Shown here: positions 25,350-35,181 of the stretch, in pieces
Position numbering within the stretch: position 1 is the stretch's first letter
Layout of the letters: each line of letters begins with the position of its first letter
Origin: Levilactobacillus enshiensis
Lineage (GTDB): Bacteria > Bacillota > Bacilli > Lactobacillales > Lactobacillaceae
DNA length: 64,000 nucleotides
Assembly: GCF_007115095.1 (NCBI RefSeq)
Contig: NZ_SULH01000005.1
Coordinates: 1-64,000 of the forward strand
Direction of reading: 5' to 3'
Program-made: the position numbers and the translations under genes
Notes under the pieces: model-generated
What the model saw: only the letters and a program-made list of their open reading frames with translations
Databases searched by the model: none
What the model was told of the DNA's origin: nothing

Positions 25350-27275
25350 TCATTCGTAAGCCAATGACTCGATTGGATCTAGCTTGGAAGCTTGGCCAGC
25401 TGGTGCTAAGGCGGCGAGCAAGCTAATGATGACGGCCACGACAATGCCGAAGATCATGTAGTTGCTGGTAATTTCAATAATTGTGTAGCCAATGTACTTA
25501 TTGGCGACGTTATTGGCCAGGAGCGCGACGATTTCGGTAAAGATCAATGCTAGCACACTGGAGAACAGGCCCAAGAAGAAGGCTTCCGACAAGAAGAGAT
25601 GGCGAATGTCCTTGCGACGAACACCTAAGGCGCGTAGAATTCCAATTTCCTTGGTTCGTTCGGAAACGCTGATGTAGAGCACCACAATGATCATGATGGC
25701 CGATACCAACAGTGAGATGCCGGCAATCGCGGCTAAGACGTAGAACGCCAATTGAATGTAGGTGTTCAGCGTGGAAACAATCGCGCCCGCCCCCGTCAAC
25801 TGGTACTGTTTCTTACCGTTGTCCGCCTTGAGCGCTTTGATCTTATCCTGCGCACTCGTCACGTTTTTCAATGAGTCGATCATGACCGTGGCAAAGTTCG
25901 CTCTGAAGGTCAACTTCTTACTGCTATACATGTTACGAATCGTTTGTAAATTGGTCTGGAGTTGACCCGAACTGTCATCGGTAATGCCGCTGACCGTCAA
26001 CGACTTCGTCATCACAACGGGCAGGTGCTTGCTATTCATGCCCGTAATGGACACCTTGACCTTCTTCCCGATTAATTGGTAAGGATGTTGCTTATTGAAT
26101 TTCTTAGCGAAGGCCTTGGATAGCATGACTTCACCCGTCTTGGCCTTAGTCCCCTTCTTCACGCTCTTGGCCAGCATCTGGTCAGTGGTCGTTTGGAAAA
26201 TGGAGGACGTTGCCGAAGTCCCGCCACGTTGGACCTGAACGCCCTGCCCGTAGTAACCGAGCTCGACCTTCTTCACGTGACTGACCTTCTTGATACGCGT
26301 CACATCGGCCGGCCCCATCTCAAGCTTCGTTGGATTTTGACTATCCGTGTTCTGGGCCACCTGAACGGCGGTTGGCTTGATCTGCGAGTAAATTTCATGA
26401 TTGATGTAGCCCTTGACCCCCCGTCCGAGTCCCAACATCAGGATCACACTGAAGATCCCAATCGACGCGCCAAAGATGATCAATAGGTTCCGTTTCAAAT
26501 TGTAGCGCATGTGCTTTAACGCCATCTTGACCATCGCCGTAAAGCTCAGGTGCTTGGCCGGCAACACGCTGTGGTCCTTCACCGGGAAGGCTGGTTTGAG
26601 CTGGGTATCATGGTCAATGATCCCATCTTCCATGTGCACGATTCGCGTCCCGTGGTCAGCGACCTCTTGGGAGTGGGTCACACAGATGACCAATTTCCCA
26701 TCAGCCGCAATCTCATCCATCAATGCCAGAATTTCCTTGGTGTTCTGTGAATCCAGCGCACCAGTCGGCTCGTCGGCAATGATGATGTCCGGATCAGACG
26801 CTAACGCCCGCGCAATCGCGACCCGTTGCTTTTGCCCACCAGATAGCTGGTTGGGATGCTTGTGGATATGTTCCTTCAACCCCACCTGGGCCAGCAATTT
26901 CACGGCCCGGTCGCGTTGTTCCTTGTGACTCAGCCCCGTCATCTGAAGCGACACTAACACGTTGTCCAAAATGCTCAGATGGCTGATCAAATTGAAGTTT
27001 TGGAAAATAAAGCCAATCGTCTGCCGGCGAAAGGCATCGAGTTTCTTTGCCGAAATGTTGCGGACGGACTCCCCGTTCAGGAGAACATCGCCCTCATACT
27101 GGGCGTCCAGACCACCGATAATGTTCATCAGCGTGGTCTTCCCGCCACCGGATTCCCCCAAAATAGAAACGAACTCACCACGCTCGAATTGCAGGTCGAT
27201 TCCCTTTAATACGGGGAACGCTGTCTTATTCATGTAGTAAGACTTATGAATATCCCTTAACTCTAAAAAACTCAT
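25350..27275 (-). CDS. ABC transporter, ATPase fused to FtsX permease (MacB-like)
   Basis: About 641 residues. The N-terminal ATPase has Walker [10 protein letters not shown], the signature [14 protein letters not shown], Walker [13 protein letters not shown] and the switch His in VTHS. After a linker, a transmembrane segment near 275, an outer domain of about 220 residues and three C-terminal helices ([20 protein letters not shown] onward) form one FtsX unit. It works as a homodimer in peptide or drug export and is unlike the split system at 13765. GGAGG lies 6 bases before the ATG at 27275; earlier starts lack a site. Confidence 0.9.
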   Translation of the reverse strand: MSFLELRDIHKSYYMNKTAFPVLKGIDLQFERGEFVSILGESGGGKTTLMNIIGGLDAQYEGDVLLNGESVRNISAKKLDAFRRQTIGFIFQNFNLISHLSILDNVLVSLQMTGLSHKEQRDRAVKLLAQVGLKEHIHKHPNQLSGGQKQRVAIARALASDPDIIIADEPTGALDSQNTKEILALMDEIAADGKLVICVTHSQEVADHGTRIVHMEDGIIDHDTQLKPAFPVKDHSVLPAKHLSFTAMVKMALKHMRYNLKRNLLIIFGASIGIFSVILMLGLGRGVKGYINHEIYSQIKPTAVQVAQNTDSQNPTKLEMGPADVTRIKKVSHVKKVELGYYGQGVQVQRGGTSATSSIFQTTTDQMLAKSVKKGTKAKTGEVMLSKAFAKKFNKQHPYQLIGKKVKVSITGMNSKHLPVVMTKSLTVSGITDDSSGQLQTNLQTIRNMYSSKKLTFRANFATVMIDSLKNVTSAQDKIKALKADNGKKQYQLTGAGAIVSTLNTYIQLAFYVLAAIAGISLLVSAIMIIVVLYISVSERTKEIGILRALGVRRKDIRHLFLSEAFFLGLFSSVLALIFTEIVALLANNVANKYIGYTIIEITSNYMIFGIVVAVIISLLAALAPAGQASKLDPIESLAYE

Positions 27276-27448
27276 AGACTTCCTCCTCATAACCGGTATG
27301 CCTTGAAGAATACCCCTTTTATTCCCATGGAACAAGTCCTTCACCCTATAAATACTTCGTTATTTTGGCGAGTTTGCCAGCTCGGTTCACTCATTCAGAT
27401 TCGGTGCTCACTGCCCCTACAAAACAAAGAGTCTGGGAAATGACTCAA

Positions 27449-27488
27449 AAATCAGCTGTTTCAGAAAAAATTCTGAAACAGCTGATTT
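27449..27488. terminator. perfect 16-base inverted repeat joined to repeat B
   Basis: AAATCAGCTGTTTCAG faces CTGAAACAGCTGATTT and is followed by CATTTTTT. It overlaps the first bases of the second copy of repeat B; the first copy at 105 keeps only the right arm. Confidence 0.75.
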
Positions 27489-27631
27489 CATTTTTTGCCA
27501 TTATCATGTCGAAACGTGCGCCATCAGGCAGTTTGTTGCGCTTAACCCGAGAACCGGAATTATGCCAATACCAGGCATCCCCCCTGTTCTCACGTTAACG
27601 CTCGCAAACTAACCGCCGATGGCCCACTCTC
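27471..27631 (+). repeat. structured dispersed repeat B, copy 2
   Basis: Matches 105-266 almost throughout, with the internal stems GAGAAC/GTTCTC and ATGCC/GGCAT kept. It sits downstream of thiE and upstream of the MacB-like gene. The remaining gap 27276-27448 holds only the promoter region of that gene. Confidence 0.75.
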
Positions 27632-27642
27632 CAATAACTTAA

Positions 27643-28296
27643 CTACTTCTCAAATGCGTGGTGCATCGCCGCAACGTCTGCTTCCGGTTGCGTGCTGTTG
27701 GTCAGCAGCGTAATCACCGCGACACCGGCTGCCCCCGTCTGAGCAATGGCCGGCAACGAAGCCACGGTCACGCCACCGATAGCGACCACCGGGACGTTGG
27801 CTTGGTCGACCAACTTTGCCAATCCCGTCATGCCGATCACGGGGTCAGCGTCGTCCTTGGACGTGGTCGGGTAGATGGGACCACTGCCCAAGTAGTCGAT
27901 TCCAGGCACTTGGTTGGCCGCCGCCACTTCTGCCGCCGTCGAACACGACAATCCCACAAAGAGGTTTTGCCCAGCGACCGCATCGATCACTCGCTGAACG
28001 CCCTCATCGCTCTGACCGACGTGGATACCATCGGCGTGTAAGGCCAAGGCCATTTCCACATCGTCATCCACGATAAACGGCACGCTGGCGGCACGACATT
28101 GTTCGCGCAAGTCGCGTCCCAACGCCAACCGTTCGGCCGCGGTCAATTGGCTCGCGCCCTTGTCCCGAAATTGGTAGGCGGTAATGCCAGCCTTTAGCAT
28201 GGTCGCTAAGACCTCCCGCAGATCTCTACCGGGAACATCTTGGCTTCCCGCCACAAAATACGCACGTAGTAAACCTGATTCAAACGTCACTGACAT
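27643..28296 (-). CDS. thiE: thiamine-phosphate synthase
   Basis: 217 residues, a TIM barrel. It joins hydroxymethylpyrimidine diphosphate and thiazole phosphate to thiamine phosphate. The motifs are complete: YQFRDKGAS, IVDDDVEMA (metal Asp), ADGIHVGQSDE, LSCST and YLGSGPIYPTTSK, with VVAIGGV for the phosphate. Last gene of thiM-thiD-thiE, overlapping the thiD stop by one base. No thiazole or pyrimidine synthesis genes are present, so the operon is a salvage route. Controlled by the TPP riboswitch ahead of thiM. Confidence 0.96.
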   Translation of the reverse strand: MSVTFESGLLRAYFVAGSQDVPGRDLREVLATMLKAGITAYQFRDKGASQLTAAERLALGRDLREQCRAASVPFIVDDDVEMALALHADGIHVGQSDEGVQRVIDAVAGQNLFVGLSCSTAAEVAAANQVPGIDYLGSGPIYPTTSKDDADPVIGMTGLAKLVDQANVPVVAIGGVTVASLPAIAQTGAAGVAVITLLTNSTQPEADVAAMHHAFEK

Positions 28297-29111
28297 TATT
28301 CAGCGCCTCCTTGTCGGTATGCCCAATGATTCAAAGGTCCATGGCCGTTCCCCACTGCAATTGGATTCGCAATCGCCGCCGTGACGTAATCTTTTGCCAA
28401 ACGAATAGCAGATTCAAAATCCTCGCCCTTCGCAAGTTCAGCCGTAATACATGACGACAACGTATCGCCCGTTCCGTGCGTGCGCACCGTGTCAACGCGG
28501 GGAGCCGTCATCCAGAACGACCGTCCGTCTGCCAGCAAGACAAAGTCGCTGGCCTGGTCCGGCGTGGCTTCGTGACCACCCTTGATCACCACGTTCTTGG
28601 CACCCAAGTTCTGCAAAGCCACGGCTGCCTGTTCCATCCCAACAGCGGATGTAATCTCTTGGCCCGTTAGCCGTTCTGCTTCAGGTAAATTAGGCGTCAA
28701 TACATCTGCTAGGGGCACTAATTCATCGCGCACCGTTTTCACGGCATCGTCAGCTAAAAGTGCCGCGCCACCCTTGGCAATCATTACGGGATCGACCGTT
28801 AAGGGGCCGAAATCATAACGTTTTAAATTCTCCACGACCCCGTGCACGTGCTCGGCATCGGCTAACATTCCGGTCTTGCACGCCCGAATTTTTAAATCGG
28901 CCGCTAACGACGCGAATTGTTCATCGATCAGCTTTTGCGGCAGGGCCATAAAGTCCTGCACCCCGAGTGTATTTTGGGCGGTAACCGCGACGATCACGGC
29001 TGTACCGAAGACGTTGCGTTCCTGCATGGTTTTTAAATCCGCCATAACGCCGGCACCGCCACCGCTATCAGTCCCCGCTATCGTTAAGGTCTGTGGAAAT
29101 TCATTTGCCAT
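28296..29111 (-). CDS. thiD: hydroxymethylpyrimidine (phosphate) kinase
   Basis: 271 residues of the ribokinase family. TIAGTDSGGGAGVMADLKT at the start binds HMP, CKTGML follows, and VRTHGTGDTLSSCI is the anion hole and catalytic Asp. It phosphorylates HMP and HMP-phosphate to the diphosphate used by ThiE. Middle gene of the operon, 19 bases behind thiM. Length is normal. GGGATG-type purine site precedes the ATG. Confidence 0.95.
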   Translation of the reverse strand: MANEFPQTLTIAGTDSGGGAGVMADLKTMQERNVFGTAVIVAVTAQNTLGVQDFMALPQKLIDEQFASLAADLKIRACKTGMLADAEHVHGVVENLKRYDFGPLTVDPVMIAKGGAALLADDAVKTVRDELVPLADVLTPNLPEAERLTGQEITSAVGMEQAAVALQNLGAKNVVIKGGHEATPDQASDFVLLADGRSFWMTAPRVDTVRTHGTGDTLSSCITAELAKGEDFESAIRLAKDYVTAAIANPIAVGNGHGPLNHWAYRQGGAE

Positions 29112-29130
29112 ATTGTCTCATCCCTTCTAC

Positions 29131-29919
29131 CTATTCATACGCTGCCACCGTTTCAATCTCATCAACCGTGGTCAGTTGTAATGCGTCTAGTAGCTGCACT
29201 GTAAAACTCCCCGCAGCTAGATTCGGCGTTTTTTTAGTAATCAGCTCGCCGATGGCCGCAAAGACCAGACAAGCCGTTTGTGCTGCTTCAAAATAATCAT
29301 CCTCAACCGCGCAAAATGCCGCGACGATGCTTGATAACATATCACCAGAGCCCACGTGGACCTGAAAGAGTGGCGTGCCGTTCATCACCTTGACCGTCCG
29401 CGTGCCGTCCGTAATGACGTCCGTTGGTCCGGACAGAATGACCGTGCAGTTTAATTTTTGTGCACAAGCCTGCGCAATGGCGACCAAATCACCGTTACCT
29501 TCGCCCGCATCGATACCCTTAGCCTGCCAAGCCACGTCGGCCAACGCCGCAATTTCACCAGCGTTTCCACGAATGACGTCCGGATGGAACTCTTGAAATA
29601 AGTTAGTCGCAACTTGCTTTCTGTAGGCAACGGCCCCCACCGCTACCGGATCGACTACTAATGGCCGCTTTTTCTCGTTGGCCAGCTTACCGACCGTCTC
29701 GATCTGTTCGACCTGCCGCTGCGTAAAGGCGCCTAAGTTTAAGCAAACAGCGCTAGAAATATCCAGCAGTTCGTCGGCTTCGGTCACTTCTTCAGACATG
29801 ATCGGTGACGCGCCTAACGCGTTTAACCCGTTGGCGACGTCTTGAACCGTGACGAAGTTGGAGATGTTAAAGACGATTGGATTCTGCTGCCGTAACTCAT
29901 TCAACAAAGCTAATTTCAT
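29131..29919 (-). CDS. thiM: hydroxyethylthiazole kinase
   Basis: 262 residues. It phosphorylates the thiazole alcohol, the other salvage branch feeding ThiE. Visible motifs are NPIVFNISNFVTVQDVANG, ALGASPIMSEEVTE, LVVDPVAVGA, VIRGNAGEIAAL and the C-terminal HVGSGDMLSSIVAAFCAV, with the Cys in the last region. First gene of the operon, 48 bases behind the riboswitch terminator. The start has a GGGGGATTCACC purine site. Confidence 0.95.
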   Translation of the reverse strand: MKLALLNELRQQNPIVFNISNFVTVQDVANGLNALGASPIMSEEVTEADELLDISSAVCLNLGAFTQRQVEQIETVGKLANEKKRPLVVDPVAVGAVAYRKQVATNLFQEFHPDVIRGNAGEIAALADVAWQAKGIDAGEGNGDLVAIAQACAQKLNCTVILSGPTDVITDGTRTVKVMNGTPLFQVHVGSGDMLSSIVAAFCAVEDDYFEAAQTACLVFAAIGELITKKTPNLAAGSFTVQLLDALQLTTVDEIETVAAYE

Positions 29920-29967
29920 GGTGAATCCCCCTTATGATTGCCGGTCAGCCGGCGTTTCCAAGCCACT

Positions 29968-30112
29968 AAAAAACGAGCCGTCAGCTCTTGAGAGAACTGG
30001 CGGCCCGAGACGGGTGCCACGACACGTTCCCTTCGCAAGTCTGAACTTGACAGGTTCCAAGGGATCGCGATTGCTCGCATCTCAGCCCGCTAACGGACAC
30101 CCCTAGTGTTCT
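29968..30112 (-). promoter_or_regulatory. TPP riboswitch with terminator, controlling thiMDE
   Basis: On the minus strand the THI-box landmarks appear in order: AGGGGTGTCC, GGGCTGAGATG, CCCTTGGAACCTGTCAAG and GAAGGGAACGTG. A terminator follows: the CGAGCCGTCAGCTCT arm at 29973 pairs with a GAACTGGCGGCCCG arm, with six T after it. Bound thiamine diphosphate is expected to stop transcription before thiM. Confidence 0.93.
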
Positions 30113-30147
30113 TGGTTACTTCAAGCATAACAGGTTTTCCACCAACG

Positions 30148-30999
30148 TCAACGACTCTTAGATTGGTCAATAATTCGTTGAGCAGCTTCACCAATCAGTT
30201 GCCACATCCGGTCGACCGTCTTATCGGAGAGGTAGCGCCGAACATAGAGAATCTGGCTCCCAGAACCAGCGTGATACCGAGTCTTAGGGCGCCGAGAAAG
30301 GGCTGCCCGGTCAACTAGTCGGGCGATGACCTGCGGCTTGCTAGAGAACCGTTTAACCGCCTGCAAAATTGCTGCGGCCCGGTCAGCGGTAGGCTTGTAA
30401 GGGCCATTACCAGAGGTCTTCTGTAAATGATTGGCCGCAATGTCGGCCCATTCGGACTGAATGCCGCCGGGTTCGATGACGACCGTGTCGATTCCCAGCG
30501 GCTGGAGTTCAAGCCGGAGAGTATCGGACAGGCCTTCCAAGGCAAATTTGGACGCCACGTACCAGCTGGCCATTGGTTGGGCTACTTTGCCATCAACGGA
30601 GGTAATGTTGATGATTCGCCCCGCATGTTGTTGGCGCATCATGGGAAGTACGGATTGGATCAACCGTGCTGCCCCGAATAAGTTCACGTCAAATTGATTC
30701 TGCGCCTGGGTCAATGGCACGTCTTCCAACGCCCCCATCAACCCATAACCGGCGTTGTTGACCAGAATGTCGATTCGCCCGGTTTCGCTAACGATCCGGT
30801 CAACGACGCGTTCCACACTATCTGGGTCCGTTACGTCTAGGGACAACGTGGTAATCCCCAAATCATCTAGGTCATTCATGCGGCTAACTCGCCGCGCCCC
30901 AGCGTAAACGATAACGCCATTCCGATGCAAACTCCGGGCGATGGCGTTTCCAATCCCAGATGATGCCCCAGTAACCAACGCAACTTTTCGATGTGCCAT
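30148..30999 (-). CDS. short-chain dehydrogenase/reductase
   Basis: 283 residues, a classical SDR. The cofactor loop is VTGASSGIGNAIA, NNAG appears at about 85, the catalytic Ser is in INITSVDG, and Tyr-x3-Lys is SWYVASKFALEG. A C-terminal basic tail replaces the usual end. The chain is about 30 residues longer than the core, like the 17-beta-HSD/AtsC-like group. Substrate unknown. AAGGAGG lies 9 bases before the ATG at 30999; an upstream in-frame start lacks a site. Monocistronic. Confidence 0.88.
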   Translation of the reverse strand: MAHRKVALVTGASSGIGNAIARSLHRNGVIVYAGARRVSRMNDLDDLGITTLSLDVTDPDSVERVVDRIVSETGRIDILVNNAGYGLMGALEDVPLTQAQNQFDVNLFGAARLIQSVLPMMRQQHAGRIINITSVDGKVAQPMASWYVASKFALEGLSDTLRLELQPLGIDTVVIEPGGIQSEWADIAANHLQKTSGNGPYKPTADRAAAILQAVKRFSSKPQVIARLVDRAALSRRPKTRYHAGSGSQILYVRRYLSDKTVDRMWQLIGEAAQRIIDQSKSR

Positions 31000-31115
31000 A
31001 AGTATTTTCCTCCTTGAGTTATCTCTTGATGTTGAACCAATCCGCAGGTCCTGATTATTTAATGCCAAGCTAAATTCGACCTGATCGTCGCTGGTTTAGG
31101 ACCAAAATACCAGCC

Positions 31116-31874
31116 CTAAATCGTCAACTGCTTACGTTCATTGTAGAATCCCCGGTAGGCCCAGTAGCAGGCGAGAACGGACCCAATACTAGTCGCCGAC
31201 ATCAGCATAAAGGTCACCATGATCTGGTACTTAATGGCCCGAACGGGGTCGACACCAGCAAAGATCAGTCCGGACATCATCCCCGGCAAACTAACGATTC
31301 CGACCGTCTTGGCAGAATCAATTGTCGGCTGCATGCCCGTCTTGATGCTATCCCGTAAGATTTCCCGTGAAGCGTCCTTGAGGTCTGCCCCCAAGGCCAA
31401 TTTCTCCAACACCGCCTGACGTTCTTGCTTGAACTGGGCATTTAGATTGCGATAACACAGACCGATTGCAACCATCGAGTTGGACGCGATCATTCCTGAA
31501 ATCGGAATCATCTGGGACGGGATAAATTTGATTGCTCCCGCGAGCATCAGCACCCCTAACGTGACGGTCGTGCTGATTAAAATGGCCCCAATGGAGATCG
31601 GCAGTGCGCGGGGAATCCCATTACTACGCTGCTTGGCATTGTAACCGGCGTTGAAAATAATGATTAAAATCAGGACAGTTGTCAGCCAGACATTGTTGAG
31701 CCGAAACACGTACTTTAACAGGTACCCGACGACAAACAGTTGAATGACGGCACGAACGACACCAATGATCATATCGCGATCAATGCCCAACTTTTCATGC
31801 CACCCGATGGCCAGCGCAATCATGACTAATCCCAACGCGAGTATCAATGATTGATTGTTTACGGCAAGATTCAT
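31116..31874 (-). CDS. fetB: iron export ABC transporter permease (UPF0014)
   Basis: 252 residues with seven hydrophobic segments. VVRAVIQLFVVGYLLKYVF, the FNAGYNAKQRS loop and SLPGMMSGLIFAGVDPVRAIKYQI are characteristic of FetB/YbbM. In E. coli the FetAB pair exports iron and protects from peroxide; the same role is inferred here. It overlaps the ATPase gene by 4 bases, so translation is coupled. The start codon lies inside the overlap. Confidence 0.92.
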   Translation of the reverse strand: MNLAVNNQSLILALGLVMIALAIGWHEKLGIDRDMIIGVVRAVIQLFVVGYLLKYVFRLNNVWLTTVLILIIIFNAGYNAKQRSNGIPRALPISIGAILISTTVTLGVLMLAGAIKFIPSQMIPISGMIASNSMVAIGLCYRNLNAQFKQERQAVLEKLALGADLKDASREILRDSIKTGMQPTIDSAKTVGIVSLPGMMSGLIFAGVDPVRAIKYQIMVTFMLMSATSIGSVLACYWAYRGFYNERKQLTI

Positions 31875-32521
31875 GAATTTCCTCCCACGAGGCGACCATT
31901 TTCAATGGTGAGCAACCGTTTAGCCGCGTCGATTTCCTCTTGATCATGCGTAATGGCGATGATGGTCAACCCGTCATCTTGATTAAAATGCTGGATCATC
32001 GACCAAACAAACGCCTTATTTTCGGCATCCAACCCGGCCGTGACTTCGTCTAAAATCAAGACTTCTGGATAAATCATGATGTTGCGTAATAGCGCGACCC
32101 GCTGGCGTTGCCCTCCAGACAAATCGTTGACGCCTTTATCCAAATCTTTCTCCGTCAGGCCAACGTACTCCAGACCAGTGATGGCGCGCTGTTCATCAAA
32201 GTCCAACTGGCGAATCTGATAAGGAAACGCTAAGTTATCGCGGACCGTGTCGCCAAATAAGGTTGGCTGCTGAAAACTATACGAGACCCGTCGGCGATAG
32301 ATGATGGGGTCGTAATGTTCAATCGGTTGACCATCAAAAATCAGCTCACCGCTGGTCTTACTCAGTAGCGACGCAATGATCCGAACTAGCGTTGATTTTC
32401 CACTACCGGAAGGTCCTGCGATCGTCACCCACTCGCGCGCCGCAATCTCTAAGTTGATGTCGGTCAGAATGGGCGTCTGGTCGACCTGATAACCCACATT
32501 TTTCAAGGTGATCAAGCTCAT
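31871..32521 (-). CDS. fetA: iron export ABC transporter ATP-binding protein
   Basis: 216 residues. Walker A AGPSGSGKST, the Q-loop phrase RRVSYSFQQPTLFGDTV typical of FetA, signature LSGGQRQRVALLR and Walker B VLILDEVTAGLD with VTHD-type switch His in AITHDQEE. AAGGAGG precedes the ATG at 32521. It heads the two-gene operon with fetB. No peroxide-regulator box was recognised in the promoter. Confidence 0.92.
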   Translation of the reverse strand: MSLITLKNVGYQVDQTPILTDINLEIAAREWVTIAGPSGSGKSTLVRIIASLLSKTSGELIFDGQPIEHYDPIIYRRRVSYSFQQPTLFGDTVRDNLAFPYQIRQLDFDEQRAITGLEYVGLTEKDLDKGVNDLSGGQRQRVALLRNIMIYPEVLILDEVTAGLDAENKAFVWSMIQHFNQDDGLTIIAITHDQEEIDAAKRLLTIENGRLVGGNS

Positions 32522-32743
32522 AATCGCTACCTCCTTCGTAAAATTCGTCCACACGTTTCCATTGTACCCAAATCACTTAGGATTGCCTATGGAAACGGCT
32601 TCATTTTGAAGAAAAATGTCCTACTAACGGCACACTAACTGCTGACATAACCGGCAAACGTGCGCGAACACCCCCGAGACCAGAAAAATTTGGTATACTA
32701 GTCAGGACCGTAACTACTGAACGACTTAATAATAGGAGAAAAC

Positions 32744-34414
32744 ATGGCAAATTATGAATCAAGCAACACCCGTGGGGGCAACAGTCGAAATGACCGCAAC
32801 ACCCACAGTAACCAACGTGACCGCAATCATGATCACCGTAGCTACAATGACCGCAACAGTCGGGACAATGACCATCGCGGCTACAACGACCGTAACAGTC
32901 GGGACAACGACCACCGCGGCTACAACGACCGTAATCGCCGCAACGATGACCGGCGGCAAAACAACCGTTACGACCGGGGCAACGACCGGCGTAATGGCTT
33001 CAATCGTAACCATGACCGGCACAACGATAATCGCCAAGCCGAGGGCGTGCAGGTCGAAGTCGGCCAACGTTTCCCATTAACCATCAAGCGAATGGGTATC
33101 AACGGTGAAGGTATCGGTTACTACAAGCGCATGGCGGTCTTCGTACCTGGCGCTCTAACCGATGAAGAAGCCGTGGTGGAAGTCACCAGCGTTGCGACCC
33201 GCTTCATGCGCGCCAAGGTTCACCGTATCCGGAAAGCTAGCCCCCACCGTGTTGACCCACGCGATAGTTACGCCGATCAAGTCGGCGGCTTTGAGCTGGA
33301 ACATTTAGACTACCCCGAACAATTAAAATTCAAACAAGACATCGTCGCCCAATCCCTGGAACGCTACCAACCAGAAGGCTACCGCCACTACGATCTACGA
33401 CCGACACTGGGCATGGACGACCCCTACAACTACCGGAACAAAGCCCAGTTCCAAGTGCGCCGCAACGCTGACGGGAAGATTGAAGCCGGCCTTTATGCTG
33501 AACGCAGTCACGACTTAGTCGACCTGCCAACGTGTTCCGTACAGATGCCAGTGACGATGACCGTTATGCGGGCCGTCGTGGCCATGCTGCAGGACCTCGA
33601 CATGCCGATCTATGACGAAGAAACGAAATCCGGAATCGTCAAAACGCTGGTGGTCCGCGCCGCTGCTCATACCGACGACGTTCAGTTGGTCTTTATCACC
33701 AACTCTCAAAAATTACCACACAAGCATGACTTACTGGAACGGATCGCCGCAGAATTGCCACAGGTGACCTCCGTCATGCAAAACATCAATCCGGGTGAAA
33801 CTTCTCTGGTTTGGGGTGACGACACCCGGCATTTAGCTGGTGAAGAGACGATTACGGAAAAGTTGGACGGGTTGGCATTTAAGCTTTCCGCCCGCGCCTT
33901 TCTTCAGCTGAACCCCTACCAAGTAGAGGTTCTGTACGGTGAAGCCAAGAAGGCTCTCGACTTACAACCCGGCGAAACCGTTGTCGATGCCTACGCTGGT
34001 ATCGGGACGATTGGCCTGTCATTGGCTAGCGTGGCCGAAGAGGTTCGTGGCATGGATATCATCCCCGAAGCCGTCACCGATGCAAACGAAAACGCCGCCG
34101 CCAACGGCATTACCAATGCACACTACGAGTTAGGCACTGCCGAAGAACTCCTGCCAAAATGGATTATGAGTGGCTTTCGGCCGGACGCCATCGTGGTCGA
34201 TCCACCACGTACCGGTCTTGACGGCGAGTTGATTGAAACTATCCTGGCAGTTCGTCCTGAGAAGCTGGTCTACATTTCTTGCAACCCATCGACGTTAGCC
34301 AAGGACTTGGTTGAGCTAGCCCACGATTACCGGGTCAACTACATTCAGTCCGTGGACATGATGCCTCAAACCGCCCGCTGTGAGGCTGTGGTTAAACTCA
34401 CTCGGCGCCAATAG
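32744..34414 (+). CDS. rlmD: 23S rRNA (uracil-5-)-methyltransferase with repetitive N-terminal tail
   Basis: 556 residues. Residues 1-100 are a charged Asn/Asp/Arg tail with three near-identical 13-residue units (YNDRNSRDNDHRG) coded by a 39-base tandem repeat from about 32840. A TRAM domain follows (about 102-160) and then the SAM methyltransferase domain, with DAYAGIGTIGLSLA, DPPRTGLDG, the catalytic Cys in YISCNPSTLAKDL and Glu in CEAVVKL. It makes 5-methyluridine in 23S rRNA. No Fe-S Cys set is seen, as in Gram-positive RlmCD. The tail may aid RNA binding (inference). TGGTATACT is an extended -10 box. Confidence 0.92.
   Translation: MANYESSNTRGGNSRNDRNTHSNQRDRNHDHRSYNDRNSRDNDHRGYNDRNSRDNDHRGYNDRNRRNDDRRQNNRYDRGNDRRNGFNRNHDRHNDNRQAEGVQVEVGQRFPLTIKRMGINGEGIGYYKRMAVFVPGALTDEEAVVEVTSVATRFMRAKVHRIRKASPHRVDPRDSYADQVGGFELEHLDYPEQLKFKQDIVAQSLERYQPEGYRHYDLRPTLGMDDPYNYRNKAQFQVRRNADGKIEAGLYAERSHDLVDLPTCSVQMPVTMTVMRAVVAMLQDLDMPIYDEETKSGIVKTLVVRAAAHTDDVQLVFITNSQKLPHKHDLLERIAAELPQVTSVMQNINPGETSLVWGDDTRHLAGEETITEKLDGLAFKLSARAFLQLNPYQVEVLYGEAKKALDLQPGETVVDAYAGIGTIGLSLASVAEEVRGMDIIPEAVTDANENAAANGITNAHYELGTAEELLPKWIMSGFRPDAIVVDPPRTGLDGELIETILAVRPEKLVYISCNPSTLAKDLVELAHDYRVNYIQSVDMMPQTARCEAVVKLTRRQ
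32840..32940 (+). repeat. 39-base tandem repeat inside rlmD
   Basis: Units start at 32840, 32879 and 32918; the third is cut short. The units differ by a few silent changes, so the array is not brand new. Confidence 0.85.
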
Positions 34415-34495
34415 ATTAATAGGCAGTCATGACTTTTCGTGTTAGACTTTTAACTAACGATAACGAATGAATTCCGTAGAAAGTTGGCAAATGAC

Positions 34496-34939
34496 ATGCA
34501 AGATCCTTTTAAGGGCTTTAACGACGACGATGATCAAAACAACCAAAATGGCAACGGCCCTCAAGGACTCCCGTTACCACCGAACTACGCCACCGTCGTT
34601 AACGCCGATGGGAACATGCGCATTGCAAAGGTTGGGTTTTCATGGACCATGTTGTTTTTCTCACCGTTCCCCACGATTTTCCGTGCGGACTGGTACAACC
34701 TCCTTTGTATTCTGGGTGTTGAACTCAGTGCCTCCATGTTGTTGGTCATGACCGTCGACATTAATCAATTAGCCCAGATCACACCGATTCTTCAATCCAC
34801 CCTCGCCCTTGTGTGGGGATCCATCTATAACATGATGTACTTTAAGCACCTGTTTAACCGCGGCTTCGTGCCAGCGGATGACCGCTCACGCGACCTGTTG
34901 ACGCAGGCACACTACTGGTCCCAACCTAAGGAAAAGTAG
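34496..34939 (+). CDS. small membrane protein, DUF2628-like
   Basis: About 147 residues. A hydrophilic Asp/Asn-rich start (FNDDDDQNNQNGNG) precedes the phrase VGFSWTMLFFSPFPTIFRADW, which resembles DUF2628 membrane proteins, and two hydrophobic segments follow. The C-terminus is cytoplasmic-like. The start is uncertain: neither the ATG at 34496 nor a TTG at 34484 has a good ribosome binding site, which is unusual here. A terminator follows at 34963. Function unknown. Confidence 0.7.
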   Translation: MQDPFKGFNDDDDQNNQNGNGPQGLPLPPNYATVVNADGNMRIAKVGFSWTMLFFSPFPTIFRADWYNLLCILGVELSASMLLVMTVDINQLAQITPILQSTLALVWGSIYNMMYFKHLFNRGFVPADDRSRDLLTQAHYWSQPKEK

Positions 34940-34962
34940 CTGGCAACGGTTGAATTGATACG

Positions 34963-34998
34963 AAAAATCCCATTACACTTTTGTAGTGGGATTTTTGT
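34963..34998 (+). terminator. terminator of the DUF2628-like gene
   Basis: AAATCCCATTACA pairs with TGTAGTGGGATTT, followed by T. Confidence 0.9.
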
Positions 34999-35181
34999 TT
35001 ACCTGACTTTACTAGACTGCCTTTTACGTGGCGCCAACGTCGGCTAACAACAAAACTTATTTCACCCAACTAACTGATCAACCCCTGATATTTAAGTTAT
35101 CCTAGCATTCTGGCCCCACCGGTTGTTCCACCAGCCCAATTCTGGTATGTTGGTGAAAATGAGTCAAATAAGGAGAATCTC

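Noticed and set aside
32759-33067. Valine-rich minus-strand frame opposite the rlmD start
   Set aside because: It is a product of the tandem repeat read backwards and has no start signals.
34484-34495. TTG start for the DUF2628-like protein
   Set aside because: Its upstream bases show no ribosome binding site; the ATG four codons on is not worse, so it was preferred, with low certainty.
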